Shown: positions 43,703 to 53,073 of the stretch, piece by piece
Numbering within the stretch: the stretch's first letter is position 1
Layout: every line of letters starts with the position of its first letter
DNA from: Streptomyces sp. NBC_01707
GTDB taxonomy: Bacteria; Actinomycetota; Actinomycetes; Streptomycetales; Streptomycetaceae
Assembly (NCBI RefSeq): GCF_041438805.1
Contig: NZ_CP109190.1
Span: 4,154,001-4,218,000 of the forward strand
Length of the DNA: 64,000 bases
Direction of reading: 5' to 3'
Program-made: the position numbers and the translations under genes
Notes under the pieces: model-generated
Seen by the model: only the letters and a program-made list of their open reading frames with translations
Told to the model about the DNA's origin: nothing
The model's database searches: none

Positions 43703-45427
43703 GTGGAACGCTCACCCGGCACCCGGCACGGCAGACGCCGCATCCGCCCGGTCCTCGGCTCCGTCATGGCCGTCGTCGCCGCAGCGGCGGTGACCTTCAC
43801 CGGTCTCGTCGGCACCGCCCAGGCCGCCGACGTCAACAACGCCAAGAACGCGGGATTCGAGTCCGGACTCGCCAACTGGACCTGTTCCAACGGCAGCGGT
43901 ACCACCGTCTCCTCCCCCGTGCACGGGGGAGCCGCGGCCCTGAAGGCGACCCCGGCCGGCCAGGACAACGCCCAGTGCACACAGGCCGTGGCCGTGAAGC
44001 CGAACTCCACGTACGCCCTCAGCGGCTGGGTGCAGGGCGGATACACGTACATCGGCGCGACCGGCACCGGAACGACCGACGTGTCGACCTGGACCCCCGA
44101 CTCCAGCGGCTGGACCAAGCTCTCCACCAGCTTCACGACCGGCCCGAGCACCACCTCGGTGACCGTGTACCTCCACGGCTGGTACGGGCAGGCCCCCTAC
44201 CTCGCCGACGACATCTCCGTCACCGGGCCGGACGGGGGCGGCGGCGGTGACCCGGCGCCGACCGTGCCCGCCACCCCGGCCGGTCTCGCGGTGGGCTCCG
44301 TGACCTCGTCCTCCGTGGCCCTGTCCTGGAACGCCGTGTCCGGAGCGACGGGCTACAACGTCTACCGGAACGGCACCAAGGTGCAGTCGGTGAGCGGGGC
44401 CTCGGCCACCGCGACCGGACTGACCGCCTCGACCTCGTACTCCTTCCAGGTGTCCGCGACCAACGCGGCCGGTGAGTCCGCCAAGTCCACGGCGGTGACC
44501 GGCACCACCTCGGCCACGGGTGGCGGCGGGGGCGGCGGGACCGTGCCCAAGCACGCGGTGACCGGCTACTGGCAGAACTTCAACAACGGCGCCACCGTCC
44601 AGAAGATCAGCGACGTGCCGGCCAACTACGACATCATCGCGGTCTCCTTCGCCGACGCGACCGGCACCCCGGGCGGCGTCACCTTCAACCTCGACTCGGC
44701 GGGGCTCGGCGGCTACACCGTCGACCAGTTCAAGGCCGACATCAAGGCCAAGCAGGCGGCCGGCAAGTCCGTGATCATCTCGATCGGCGGCCAGAACGGC
44801 ACCGTCTCGATCAACGACTCCACCTCCGCGACGAACTTCGCGAACTCCGTCTACTCGATGATGCAGACGTACGGCTTCGACGGGGTCGACATCGACCTGG
44901 AGAACGGCCTCAACTCCACGTACATGACGCAGGCGCTCCGGTCTCTCTCGTCGAAGGCGGGCTCCAAGCTCGTCATCACGATGGCGCCGCAGACCATCGA
45001 CATGCAGTCGACGTCGAACGAGTACTTCAAGACGGCGCTCAACATCAAGGACATCCTGACCGTCGTCAACATGCAGTACTACAACAGCGGTTCGATGCTC
45101 GGCTGCGACGGCAAGGTCTACTCGCAGGGCTCGGTGGACTTCCTCACCGCGCTCGCCTGCATCCAGCTGGAGGGCGGCCTCTCACCGGACCAGGTCGGGC
45201 TCGGTGTGCCCGCATCGACCAGCGGCGCGGGCAGCGGCTACGTCTCGCCGACGATCGTGAACAACGCCCTGGACTGCCTCGCCCGTGGCACGAACTGCGG
45301 CTCGTTCAAACCGTCCAGGACCTACCCGTCGCTGCGCGGCGCGATGACCTGGTCGACCAACTGGGACGCCAAGTCGGGCAACGCCTGGTCGAACGCGGTG
45401 GGCCCGCACGTGCACGGCCTGCCGTAA
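43703..45427 (+). CDS. Secreted GH18 chitinase with carbohydrate-binding and FnIII domains
   Basis: The 574-residue precursor has a long signal peptide (PVLGSVMAVVAAAAVTFTGL ... AQAAD), a beta-sandwich carbohydrate-binding module (about 40-175, NAGFESGLANWTCS), a fibronectin type III domain (about 185-270) bounded by Gly-rich linkers, and a family 18 catalytic barrel (about 285-574). The catalytic motif is FDGVDIDLEN with the acid Glu400; IISIGGQNG and LTVVNMQYYNSG are further family motifs. It should hydrolyse chitin outside the cell. GGAGG lies seven bases before the GTG start. The upstream dre site places it in the DasR regulon. Confidence 0.96.
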   Translation: MERSPGTRHGRRRIRPVLGSVMAVVAAAAVTFTGLVGTAQAADVNNAKNAGFESGLANWTCSNGSGTTVSSPVHGGAAALKATPAGQDNAQCTQAVAVKPNSTYALSGWVQGGYTYIGATGTGTTDVSTWTPDSSGWTKLSTSFTTGPSTTSVTVYLHGWYGQAPYLADDISVTGPDGGGGGDPAPTVPATPAGLAVGSVTSSSVALSWNAVSGATGYNVYRNGTKVQSVSGASATATGLTASTSYSFQVSATNAAGESAKSTAVTGTTSATGGGGGGGTVPKHAVTGYWQNFNNGATVQKISDVPANYDIIAVSFADATGTPGGVTFNLDSAGLGGYTVDQFKADIKAKQAAGKSVIISIGGQNGTVSINDSTSATNFANSVYSMMQTYGFDGVDIDLENGLNSTYMTQALRSLSSKAGSKLVITMAPQTIDMQSTSNEYFKTALNIKDILTVVNMQYYNSGSMLGCDGKVYSQGSVDFLTALACIQLEGGLSPDQVGLGVPASTSGAGSGYVSPTIVNNALDCLARGTNCGSFKPSRTYPSLRGAMTWSTNWDAKSGNAWSNAVGPHVHGLP

Positions 45428-45449
45428 CCACCGTCCGGTATCAGTGACC

Positions 45450-45481
45450 AGCAGCGCCACCGCTCCCCCGGTGGCGCTGCT
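45450..45481 (+). terminator. Hairpin after the chitinase gene
   Basis: AGCAGCGCCACCG (45450-45462) pairs perfectly with CGGTGGCGCTGCT (45469-45481) over a six-base loop CTCCCC, 22 bases after the chitinase stop. Confidence 0.75.
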
Positions 45482-45642
45482 GCATGTCCGCGTCCGAGTG
45501 CCGGCCGCGACCTCCGGTCACCCTCGCCCGTATTTCCTTGCGGGAAAGGGAAGTTGCCGACCTGGTACAGAGTGAGTCGTGGCACCTTCCGAGCCCTCGT
45601 GGGACCCTGTTCACCGCGCGATGAAGTGACGGGGGGAGCTAC

Positions 45643-47649
45643 ATGGCGGGGGCACGGCTGGAAGGGCTGAGCGACAGCGATCCGGCAGCACTCGGGACCA
45701 ACCGGCTGCTCGGCCGGCTGGCGTCCGGCGGCATGGGACGGATCTACCTCGCCCAGGCCGCCGACGGGCAGCTCGTGGCGGTCAAGACACTGCTGGCCGA
45801 GGGCGAGGTCAGCGACGTCGACCGGCGCCGGTTCGCCCGCGAGGTGAAGCTGGCGCAGCGGATCGACAGCTCGTTCACGGCGCGGGTACGGGAAGCGGAC
45901 CCGGACGCCGTGCAGCCCTGGATGGCCATCGACTACATCGCCGCACCCGCCCTCTCCGAACTCGTCCGAGCCGCAGGGGTGTTACCCGCGTCCGCCGTAC
46001 GGTGGCTGGCTGCCGGAACGGCCGAGGCGCTCGTCACGCTGCACCGCGAGGGCATCATCCACCGGGATGTGAAGCCGCAGAACATCCTGCTTCCGCTGAC
46101 GGGCCCCCGGCTGATCGACTTCGGCATCTCGCACGCCAGCGACCTCACCCGGACCAGCCTCACCCTCGGAACCATCGCCTTCACCTCGCCCGAGCAGGCA
46201 CGCGGCGAGACGTCGACGGCGGCGTCCGACGTGTACTCGCTGGGCGCGACGCTCTTCCACCTCACCACGGGGCGGCCGCCGTACCGCGCCGACGGGGACA
46301 CCCTCGCCCTGCTGGCCCGGGTGCAGCGCGGTGAACTGGATCTCGACGGGCTGCCGAAGGAACTCGTACCTCTCATCCGTCCCTGTCTGGCGGTGCACCC
46401 GGCGGACCGCCCCGCACCGGCGGACGTGCTGGACCAGTTCCGCCGGGCGATGGCCGGACTGCCGCTCTCGCAGAGCGGGAGCCGATGGCTGCCGCCCCGA
46501 TGGACAGCCCTGATCGAGGTGTACGAACGCCAGAGTCACGCCCTGCTGCGCGGCGCGGCGGCGGACCCCGACGACCTGACCGTCGATCAGCGGACATCGG
46601 CGGTACCGCATCCGGGCCGTACCCAGATGTACACCCGGGACGCGGAGGCGGAGGCCGCCCGGGCGCGGGCGCAACGCGAGCGGGAACAGGAACGGGAGAA
46701 GGAGCAGGAACGCGAACGGGCGGAGCGCGAAAAGGAACGCGCGGCGCGCGAGCACGAGCGTGCGGAACGCGAACGGGCCGAGAAGCAGGCCGCCCGCGAG
46801 CAGGCCGCGCGACTCGAGGCCGAACGCGTCGCGGAGCAGAGGCGCGCCGAGGAGCGCCGCCAGGAGCGGGCCCGCAAGCGGGCTTCCTCGTCGCCGTCCC
46901 GGCAGCCGCCCTTGTCCGTGGCGTCCGTCACCGCCCCGCCTGCGAAGAAGGGCTCTTCGAGCGGCTGGTGGCTCATCCCGCTGATCTTCCTCGTGATGGT
47001 GGTCTGGCGGCCGTGGGAGCCGGACGCCGGAAGCAGCAGCGGGGGCGGCGGCACCTCCAGCAGCAGTGGCTACACGTCGTCGTCCGGCAGCAGCGGCTCG
47101 TCCTCCTCAGGCACCGTCGCGGACCCCGACCCGACGCCCGATGCCACCGATGCCGCTTTCCGCGCCGTATCGACCGGGGACTGCCTCACGGCGTACGCCG
47201 ACGGCTACGACGACTGGTCCACGACCGCGCCGCGTACCGTGTCGTGCGGTGCCGCCGACGCCTACACCCGGGTGACGTCCGCGCGGAAAGGGATCAGCTT
47301 CGCGGACTGCCCGACCGGTAACGGGCGTTCGTACTGGTACCACGCGGGCTCGGTGTCGGACTTCACCGTGTCGCTCTGCCTGGAGCGCCAGTTCCGCACG
47401 GGCCAGTGCTTCGTGGCCAAGATCAGCAACACCTCCGTCACCAAGTCGCTCCTCATGAACGTCTGGAGCTGCGACGCGGCCAAGGTCCCCTCCGGCTACA
47501 ACGCGACCCTGCAGATCACTGGCTACCACCGGGCGCAGAAGAGCTATCCGCGGGGCTACTGCGCCCGCAGCCAGGGGGACCGGAACAACTACTGGATCTA
47601 CGACGTGGACGGCGGGAAGAACGTCCTGTGCACGACACAGACCGACTGA
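45643..47649 (+). CDS. Membrane Ser/Thr protein kinase with extracellular Cys-rich domain
   Basis: The 668-residue protein has a Hanks-type kinase domain (1-275): LLGRLASGGMGRIYLA, VAVKTLL (Lys48), IIHRDVKPQNILL (Asp142), LIDFGIS (Asp159) and TSPEQARGE. A strongly charged Arg/Glu coiled coil (about 335-415) leads to one membrane helix (WWLIPLIFLVMVVW, about 442-455). Outside are a Gly/Ser linker and a domain with six Cys (GDCLTAYADG, VSCGAADAY, ADCPTGNG, SLCLERQF and others) that may sense a ligand. The kinase resembles PknB-like proteins but has no PASTA repeats. The start follows a GGGGGAGC site. Confidence 0.92.
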   Translation: MAGARLEGLSDSDPAALGTNRLLGRLASGGMGRIYLAQAADGQLVAVKTLLAEGEVSDVDRRRFAREVKLAQRIDSSFTARVREADPDAVQPWMAIDYIAAPALSELVRAAGVLPASAVRWLAAGTAEALVTLHREGIIHRDVKPQNILLPLTGPRLIDFGISHASDLTRTSLTLGTIAFTSPEQARGETSTAASDVYSLGATLFHLTTGRPPYRADGDTLALLARVQRGELDLDGLPKELVPLIRPCLAVHPADRPAPADVLDQFRRAMAGLPLSQSGSRWLPPRWTALIEVYERQSHALLRGAAADPDDLTVDQRTSAVPHPGRTQMYTRDAEAEAARARAQREREQEREKEQERERAEREKERAAREHERAERERAEKQAAREQAARLEAERVAEQRRAEERRQERARKRASSSPSRQPPLSVASVTAPPAKKGSSSGWWLIPLIFLVMVVWRPWEPDAGSSSGGGGTSSSSGYTSSSGSSGSSSSGTVADPDPTPDATDAAFRAVSTGDCLTAYADGYDDWSTTAPRTVSCGAADAYTRVTSARKGISFADCPTGNGRSYWYHAGSVSDFTVSLCLERQFRTGQCFVAKISNTSVTKSLLMNVWSCDAAKVPSGYNATLQITGYHRAQKSYPRGYCARSQGDRNNYWIYDVDGGKNVLCTTQTD

Positions 47650-47682
47650 TCCCGCCGCCGGCCGGCCCTGAGGCCTTTCGCT

Positions 47683-47740
47683 TGGATCAGGCACGAGCCG
47701 AGTGGATCAGGCGCGAGCCGAGCCTGATCCCGCCTGATCC
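47683..47740. repeat. Tandem and inverted repeats between convergent genes
   Basis: A 20-base unit beginning TGGATCAGGC occurs twice in tandem (47683-47702 and 47703-47722; one difference). It is followed by two inverse copies of GGATCAGG (CCTGATCC at 47723-47730 and 47733-47740). Either tandem copy can pair with either inverse copy, giving alternative hairpins. The element lies between the kinase and the convergent permease gene and probably terminates both. Confidence 0.7.
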
Positions 47741-47752
47741 GAACGAAGCACC

Positions 47753-49228
47753 CTAGATCACCAGGCTGAGCAGCGCCGCCACCGCGAAGCCCGCCACCGA
47801 CAGGACCGTTTCGAGGACCGTCCAGGACTTCAGGGTGTCGCGCTCGGTGATGCCGAAGTACTTCGACACCATCCAGAAGCCGCCGTCGTTGACGTGCGAG
47901 GCGAAGATCGAACCCGCCGAGATGGCCATGATGATCAGCGCCAGATGCGCCTGCGACATGTCCTGGCCCTCGACCAGCGGCACGACGATGCCCGCCGTGG
48001 TGACGATCGCGACCGTCGCGGAACCCTGGGCGACGCGCAGGACGACGGAGATCAGCCAGGCCAGCAGGATGACCGGCAGGCCGACGTCGTTGAACGTGTC
48101 GGCGAGCGCGTCCGCGATGCCGCTGGCCTTCAGGACGGCGCCGAAGATGCCGCCGGCGCCGACGACCAGCAGGATGTTGCCGACCGGCTTCAGCGACGAA
48201 GTGGACACCGACTCCAGGGACTTGCGGGACCAGCCACGCCGGATGCCCAGCAGGTAGTACGCGAGCAGCAGCGCGATCGAGAGGGCGACGAACGGGTTGC
48301 CGAAGAACTCGATGACCGAGCGGACGGTGGAGGGATCCAGGGCGATGGAGGAGAACGTCGCGGCGAGGATCAGCACCAGCGGGGTGCCGATGATCGCCAG
48401 TACGGTGGCGAGCCCGACCGGCTCCTCGCGCGGGGAGACACCTGCGGCCCGCTGCTCGGCGACGACCGCGGCCTTCGCCTCCTCGGCTGCCTCGACCATG
48501 TCCTGCGGGACCTCGACGAAGATCCGCTTTCCGATCCAGGCGGCGTAGACCCAGGCGGCGAGGACGGACGGGATACCGACGACGGCGCCCATGAGGATGA
48601 CCCAGCCGAGGGAGACGTGGAAGAGACCTGCGGCGGCGACGGGACCCGGGTGCGGCGGCAGGAATGCGTGGGTCATCGAGAGGCCGGCGAGCAGCGGCAT
48701 CGCGTACAGCAGGATCGACTTGCCGGACCGCTTCGCGGCGGCGTAGACGATCGGCGCGAGGACGAAGATGCCGACGTCGAAGAAGACCGGGATACCGAAG
48801 ATGAGACCAGTCAGGCCCATGGCGAGCGGGGCCCGCTTCTCACCGAAGAGGTTCAGCAGACGGGCGCTCAACACCTCTGCTCCGCCGGAGACTTCGAGGA
48901 TCGCGCCGAGCATCGTGCCGAGGCCGATGATGATCGCGACATGGCCGAGGATGCCGCCCATGCCGGACTCGATGACGGAGACGGCGGCCGATTTCTGCAC
49001 CGTGCCGAAGAGCTCGGTGACGGAGAGACCGGCGCCCAGGCCGACGGCTATGGAGACGGCGAGCAGCGCGACGAACGGCTGCAGCCTGACCTTGATGATC
49101 AGGAAGAGGAGAAGCGCGATTCCGAGGGCGGCGACGGTCAGCAGACCGGCGGTCCCGTCGATCAGGAGGAGGAGTCCACCGGTGTGGGGTGGTGCCTCGA
49201 CCGGAGGTGGCGTGGCGGCGAGCAGCAT
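47753..49228 (-). CDS. GntP family gluconate-type permease
   Basis: The 491-residue protein has about twelve hydrophobic helices and the GntP signatures: IIKVRLQPFVALLAVSIAVG, GILGHVAIIIGLGTMLGAIL, LTGLIFGIPVFFDVGIFVLA, THAFLPPHPGPVAAAG, LRVAQGSATVAIVTTAGIV and HVNDGGFWMVSKYF. It imports gluconate or a related sugar acid with protons. It is the last gene of the leftward cluster RidA-IclR-kinase, so its real substrate may be an intermediate of that pathway, perhaps a 2-keto-3-deoxy sugar acid or a D-amino acid derivative. Confidence 0.94.
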   Translation of the reverse strand: MLLAATPPPVEAPPHTGGLLLLIDGTAGLLTVAALGIALLLFLIIKVRLQPFVALLAVSIAVGLGAGLSVTELFGTVQKSAAVSVIESGMGGILGHVAIIIGLGTMLGAILEVSGGAEVLSARLLNLFGEKRAPLAMGLTGLIFGIPVFFDVGIFVLAPIVYAAAKRSGKSILLYAMPLLAGLSMTHAFLPPHPGPVAAAGLFHVSLGWVILMGAVVGIPSVLAAWVYAAWIGKRIFVEVPQDMVEAAEEAKAAVVAEQRAAGVSPREEPVGLATVLAIIGTPLVLILAATFSSIALDPSTVRSVIEFFGNPFVALSIALLLAYYLLGIRRGWSRKSLESVSTSSLKPVGNILLVVGAGGIFGAVLKASGIADALADTFNDVGLPVILLAWLISVVLRVAQGSATVAIVTTAGIVVPLVEGQDMSQAHLALIIMAISAGSIFASHVNDGGFWMVSKYFGITERDTLKSWTVLETVLSVAGFAVAALLSLVI

Positions 49229-49363
49229 GGGACGACTCCGTGGTGTGGGGGTCCTTCGGGCAGGGTGGGGCGCGGCACGGCGTCCCGGTGGTGCGGGGCG
49301 CCGTGCCGTGGGGCTTGGTGCTGCGGTGCGGCAAGCGGATCAGCCGTGGATCGGTCGGCTCGT

Positions 49364-49774
49364 TCAGCTCAGGACGGCGAGCGCGTCGATCTCGATCAGC
49401 AGGCCCTTGGGGAGGCCGACGTAGACCGTCGTACGGGCGGCGGGGGCCTCCTTGAGGTTCTGCTCGCCGAAGTACGCGTTGTAGATCTCGTTCATCTCCG
49501 CGAAGTGGTCCACGTCCGTGAGGTAGACGCGCATCATCATGACGTCGTCCCAGCTCGCGCCGCCCTCCTCCAGGATCGACTTGACGTTGGCGAACGTCTG
49601 GAGGGTCTGCTCACGCAGCGTCGGACCGGCCGGGGTCGGCGCCTGGCCCTCGACGGCGGGCAGGAAGCCGACCTGGCCGGCGACCTGGAGGATGTTCCCC
49701 TTCTTCACGCCGTGCGAGAACTTGGCGGGCGGGGCGGTGTGGGTGCTGGGGGTGAGGGCGGTCTTCTCGGTCAT
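49364..49774 (-). CDS. RidA family protein
   Basis: The 136-residue protein has the RidA/YjgF fold: SHGVKKGNILQVAGQVGFLP, LREQTLQTFANVKSILEEGG, MRVYLTDVDHFAEMNEIYNA and the C-terminal PAARTTVYVGLPKG with the substrate-binding Arg. It should hydrolyse reactive enamine/imine intermediates released by PLP enzymes, which fits the divergent D-amino-acid deaminase-like gene. It starts seven bases after the IclR gene, so they share a message. Confidence 0.93.
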   Translation of the reverse strand: MTEKTALTPSTHTAPPAKFSHGVKKGNILQVAGQVGFLPAVEGQAPTPAGPTLREQTLQTFANVKSILEEGGASWDDVMMMRVYLTDVDHFAEMNEIYNAYFGEQNLKEAPAARTTVYVGLPKGLLIEIDALAVLS

Positions 49775-49780
49775 GACGGT

Positions 49781-50545
49781 TCAGGCCTTCTTGGGTCGGG
49801 GGGTGGGCGTGCCGGAGTACTCCCGCGTGATGGCGTCGGCGGTGCGGCGCACCAGCGGGAGCAGGGTGAGGAGTTCCTCGGCCGTGACGACGACGTTCGG
49901 CGCGGACACCGACATGGCGGCGACGACCCGGCCGTCCGCGCCGCGGATGGGGGCGCCGATGCAGTTGATGGATTCCTCGTGGCCGCCGAGATCGGTGGCC
50001 CAGCCCTGTTCGCGGACGGTGGCGAGCTCCTTGAGGAACGCGCCGGCGTTCGGGATCGAACGGGACGTGTACATGGGGTAGTCGAGCTTCTCGGCGATCG
50101 CACGCCGTTCCGGCTCGGTCAGATCGGCGAGCAGCAGCTTGGCGACGGCGGCGACGGTGATCGCGACGGGCTTGCCGATCCGGGAGTACATCCTGACCGG
50201 GTAGCGGCTCTCGACCTTGTCGATGTAGAGGACCTCGTGCTCCTCGTACACCGCGAGATGGACGGTGTGCCCGCACTGTTCGTTGAGCTCGACGAGGTGG
50301 GAGTGGGCGATCTCGCGTACGTCGAGGTTCTCGACGGCCTCCTGCGCCAGGGCGAACAGGCGGGCGCCGAGGCGGTAGCGCTGGTCCTGCTGGCGGTAGA
50401 CGAGCCCGTGCTCGTGCAGCGTACGGAGCAGGCGCAGCGCGGTGGACTTGTGGACGCCGAGGCGGTCGGCGACCTGGCCGAGATCGGCGGGGCCCTGGGC
50501 GAGGAGCGGAAGGATGCTCAGCGCGCGGTCGACGGTCTGACTCAT
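49781..50545 (-). CDS. IclR family transcriptional regulator
   Basis: The 254-residue protein has an N-terminal winged helix-turn-helix (ALSILPLLAQGPADLGQVAD, RLGVHKSTALRLLRTLHEHG) and a C-terminal GAF-like effector domain (HTVHLAVYEEHEVLYIDKVE, INCIGAPIRGADGRVVAAMS). It overlaps the kinase gene by four bases (ATGA). It likely represses the kinase-IclR-RidA-permease genes and the divergent deaminase and deacylase genes; a good palindrome is present in the divergent promoter. Confidence 0.95.
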   Translation of the reverse strand: MSQTVDRALSILPLLAQGPADLGQVADRLGVHKSTALRLLRTLHEHGLVYRQQDQRYRLGARLFALAQEAVENLDVREIAHSHLVELNEQCGHTVHLAVYEEHEVLYIDKVESRYPVRMYSRIGKPVAITVAAVAKLLLADLTEPERRAIAEKLDYPMYTSRSIPNAGAFLKELATVREQGWATDLGGHEESINCIGAPIRGADGRVVAAMSVSAPNVVVTAEELLTLLPLVRRTADAITREYSGTPTPRPKKA

Positions 50546-51630
50546 GGGGTGGGTACCTCCTCGGTTGCCCGCTCGGCCGCTGTCCAGCCGGGGCCGAGAC
50601 GAAGTGTCTCCCAGGCGGTGTCGTCGAGAGCCACCAGCCGGTCGGCGTGGGCACGGGCCGGAGGGTCGGTGAGGTCGCCGGGAACGGTGAGGACGGCGGC
50701 GGCCATCAGGTGACCGTGCCGGGCGCGGTCCCGTACGGGCAGGTCGCGGAGGGTGGCGGAGAGGAATCCGGCCGCGAAGGCGTCGCCGGCGCCGACCGGG
50801 GCGACGACGTCGACCCGGAGGGCGGGGACGGTGGTGACAGTCTCGGGCCCGCCGCCGACAGCGGCGCGGGATCCGGTGTGGGGCCTCGAAAAGACCGTCG
50901 CCCCCTCGGCCCCACGCTTCACGACGAGCACCCCGGGCTCCGGCAGCGCCGCACGGATCGCCTCCGCGCCGTGCAGCCCCCACGCCTCCTCCGCCTCGTC
51001 CTCACCGACGAAGACGAGGTCGGAGCGGCGGGCCAGGTCGAGGAGCACGGCCGGTGCCGCGTCGGCGTCGCGCCACAGCCCCGTCCGGTGGTTCACGTCG
51101 AAGGAGATCAACGGGCGTCCGGGGCGGGGCGCCGTCAGGGAATGGAGCAGGGACAGGCAGTCGTCGGACAGCGCCGCCGTGATCCCGGACAGGTGCAGGA
51201 TGCGGCCGCAGAGCGCGTCCTCCGCCGGGACGTTCGCCGGGGACATCGCCGACGCCGCGGACCCGGCCCGGTAGTACGCGACCTCGTGGGTGTCGGTCGC
51301 GCGGTCGGTCGCCGTACGGAAGTAGATGCCTGTGGGGCGGGCCGGGTCGCGCTCCACCGCCGATGTGTCGACGCCGTACCGGGAGATCGCCTCGACCAGA
51401 TGGTCGCCGAACCCGTCCGCGCCGACGCGGCTGACCCACTTCGTCCGGTGCCCCGCCGCCGCGAGCGCGCAGGCAACATTGGACTCGGCGCCCCCGATCG
51501 CACGGCTGAAGGACGGCACGTCGGCGAGGCGTCCGGGCTGCGAGGGCAGGAACGTGACCATGGACTCGCCGAGGCAGACGACATCGCTCGTCGTGGCGGC
51601 GTGGGCCGCCCCCGCTGCGGGTCCGGACAC
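50542..51630 (-). CDS. PfkB family sugar kinase (2-keto-3-deoxygluconate kinase-like)
   Basis: The 362-residue protein shows the ribokinase/PfkB signatures: VVCLGESMVTFLPSQPG at the start, AIGGAESNVACALAAAGH, SFDVNHRTGLW, EDEAEEAWG and APVGAGDAFAAGFLSA with the catalytic Asp. This combination is typical of 2-keto-3-deoxygluconate kinases, but other sugar acids are possible. The GTG start has GAGGAG six bases upstream. It is the first gene of the leftward transcript. Confidence 0.9.
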   Translation of the reverse strand: MSGPAAGAAHAATTSDVVCLGESMVTFLPSQPGRLADVPSFSRAIGGAESNVACALAAAGHRTKWVSRVGADGFGDHLVEAISRYGVDTSAVERDPARPTGIYFRTATDRATDTHEVAYYRAGSAASAMSPANVPAEDALCGRILHLSGITAALSDDCLSLLHSLTAPRPGRPLISFDVNHRTGLWRDADAAPAVLLDLARRSDLVFVGEDEAEEAWGLHGAEAIRAALPEPGVLVVKRGAEGATVFSRPHTGSRAAVGGGPETVTTVPALRVDVVAPVGAGDAFAAGFLSATLRDLPVRDRARHGHLMAAAVLTVPGDLTDPPARAHADRLVALDDTAWETLRLGPGWTAAERATEEVPTP

Positions 51631-51728
51631 TCTGGGCTCCTCGATGATCAGCGTTCAGCGCCGGCGTTCACCATTGACCCGGCATCGGCTCGGATGTTAG
51701 ACAGCGTTAAGCGATATGCGCAATGACT

Positions 51729-51745
51729 GTTGCATATGTTGCAAC
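51729..51745. promoter_or_regulatory. Palindromic operator in the kinase/deaminase divergent promoter
   Basis: GTTGCA (51729-51734) and TGCAAC (51740-51745) form a perfect inverted repeat with a five-base spacer. A related half-site, ATATGCGCAA (51714-51723), lies just upstream. The 138-base gap between the divergent starts is markedly AT-richer. A site for the adjacent IclR regulator is the simplest reading. Confidence 0.6.
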
Positions 51746-51768
51746 GATTACTTCTTGAGGAGGCTCCC

Positions 51769-53073
51769 TTGGCCGCCGACCACCCGGTCACCCCGGCTGG
51801 ACTCGCCGAACTCGCCGGACTTGCCGACGAACGGGTCGACCACCGCTTCAAGGCACTCCCGCCCGACGCGGACGGCCTGACCGTCGGCGCCCTGGCCGCC
51901 GAACGCCGCAACCTCTTCACCGGCGGCTTCACCACCCCGGTCCTCGCCCTCTCCGCCGAGTCGGTCGAGCACAACCTCGCCCTCCTGGAGGCCTACGCGG
52001 AACGCCACGGCCTCGCGTTCGCCCCGCACGGCAAGACCTCCATGTCCCCGCAGCTCTTCGCCGACCAGCTGAAGCGCGGCGCGTGGGGCATCACCGCGGC
52101 CGTCCCGCACCAGGCGAGGGTCTACCGGGCGTACGGCATCCGGCGGATCTTCCTCGCCAACGAGCTCGTCGACCCGGTGGCGTTGCGCTGGCTGGCCGGT
52201 GAGCTGGCGGCCGACCCGGAGTTCCACTTCGTCTGTTACGTGGACTCGGTGCGCGGTGTCGAGCTGATGGACGAGGCCCTGCGCACCGCGGGCGCCTCCC
52301 GCCCGGTGGATGTCGTGGTGGAGCTGGGCGCGGGCGAGGGCGCCCGCACCGGTGCGCGTACCGAGGCCGACTGCGCGGCGGTCGCCGACGCGGTGGCCTC
52401 GACGGGGACCCTGCGGCTGGTGGGCGTCGCCGGTTACGAGGGCGAGGTGCCCGACGCGTCGCCGGAGCGCGTACGGGATTGGCTGCACCGGCTCGTCGCG
52501 CTGGCGGCGGACTTCGACAAGGCGGGACGGTTCGCCGGCGCGGACGCGGTTCTGGTCAGCGCGGGCGGCAGCGCGTGGTTCGACACGGTGGCCGAGGTCT
52601 TCGCCGAGATCCCCGAACTCTCCGTACCTGTGGTGAAGTTGCTGCGTTCAGGTGCGTACGTCTCGCACGACGACGGTCACTACCGGCGACTCACACCGTT
52701 CAACCGGGTGTCCGAGGAGGGGACGCTGCAGCCGGCCTTCCGGCTGTGGGCCCAGGTCGTGTCACGTCCCACCGCCGAGCAGGCGTTCCTCAACGCGGGG
52801 AAGCGGGACGCGGCGTACGACCTCGACCTCCCGGAGGCGCAGGTGATCCGGTCCGGGCGCGACGGCTCGGTGCGGGCGGCGACGGGGGTCACGGTCACGG
52901 GACTGTCGGACCAGCACACGTGGGTGCGGACCGAGGCGGGGGCGGAGCTCGAGGTCGGCGACTGGGTGGGGATGGGGCTTTCGCATCCGTGCACGTCGTT
53001 CGACAAGTGGCAGCTGATTCCGCTGGTCGAGGCGGACGGCACGGTCACGGACTACATCCGCACGTTCTTCTGA
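51769..53073 (+). CDS. D-amino-acid deaminase / D-threonine aldolase-like PLP enzyme
   Basis: The 434-residue protein belongs to fold-type III PLP enzymes (alanine racemase-like barrel) of the D-serine dehydratase/D-threonine aldolase group. FAPHGKTSMSPQLFADQLKR carries the PLP Lys (Lys89), GITAAVPHQARVYRAYGI follows, and SHPCTSFDKWQLIP at the C-terminus has the His and Cys that bind zinc in the eukaryotic D-serine dehydratase type. It should release ammonia and a keto acid from a D-amino acid. TTG at 51769 is chosen as start, because GAGGAGG lies five bases before it; an ATG at 51736 would place the start over the operator. Confidence 0.88.
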   Translation: MAADHPVTPAGLAELAGLADERVDHRFKALPPDADGLTVGALAAERRNLFTGGFTTPVLALSAESVEHNLALLEAYAERHGLAFAPHGKTSMSPQLFADQLKRGAWGITAAVPHQARVYRAYGIRRIFLANELVDPVALRWLAGELAADPEFHFVCYVDSVRGVELMDEALRTAGASRPVDVVVELGAGEGARTGARTEADCAAVADAVASTGTLRLVGVAGYEGEVPDASPERVRDWLHRLVALAADFDKAGRFAGADAVLVSAGGSAWFDTVAEVFAEIPELSVPVVKLLRSGAYVSHDDGHYRRLTPFNRVSEEGTLQPAFRLWAQVVSRPTAEQAFLNAGKRDAAYDLDLPEAQVIRSGRDGSVRAATGVTVTGLSDQHTWVRTEAGAELEVGDWVGMGLSHPCTSFDKWQLIPLVEADGTVTDYIRTFF

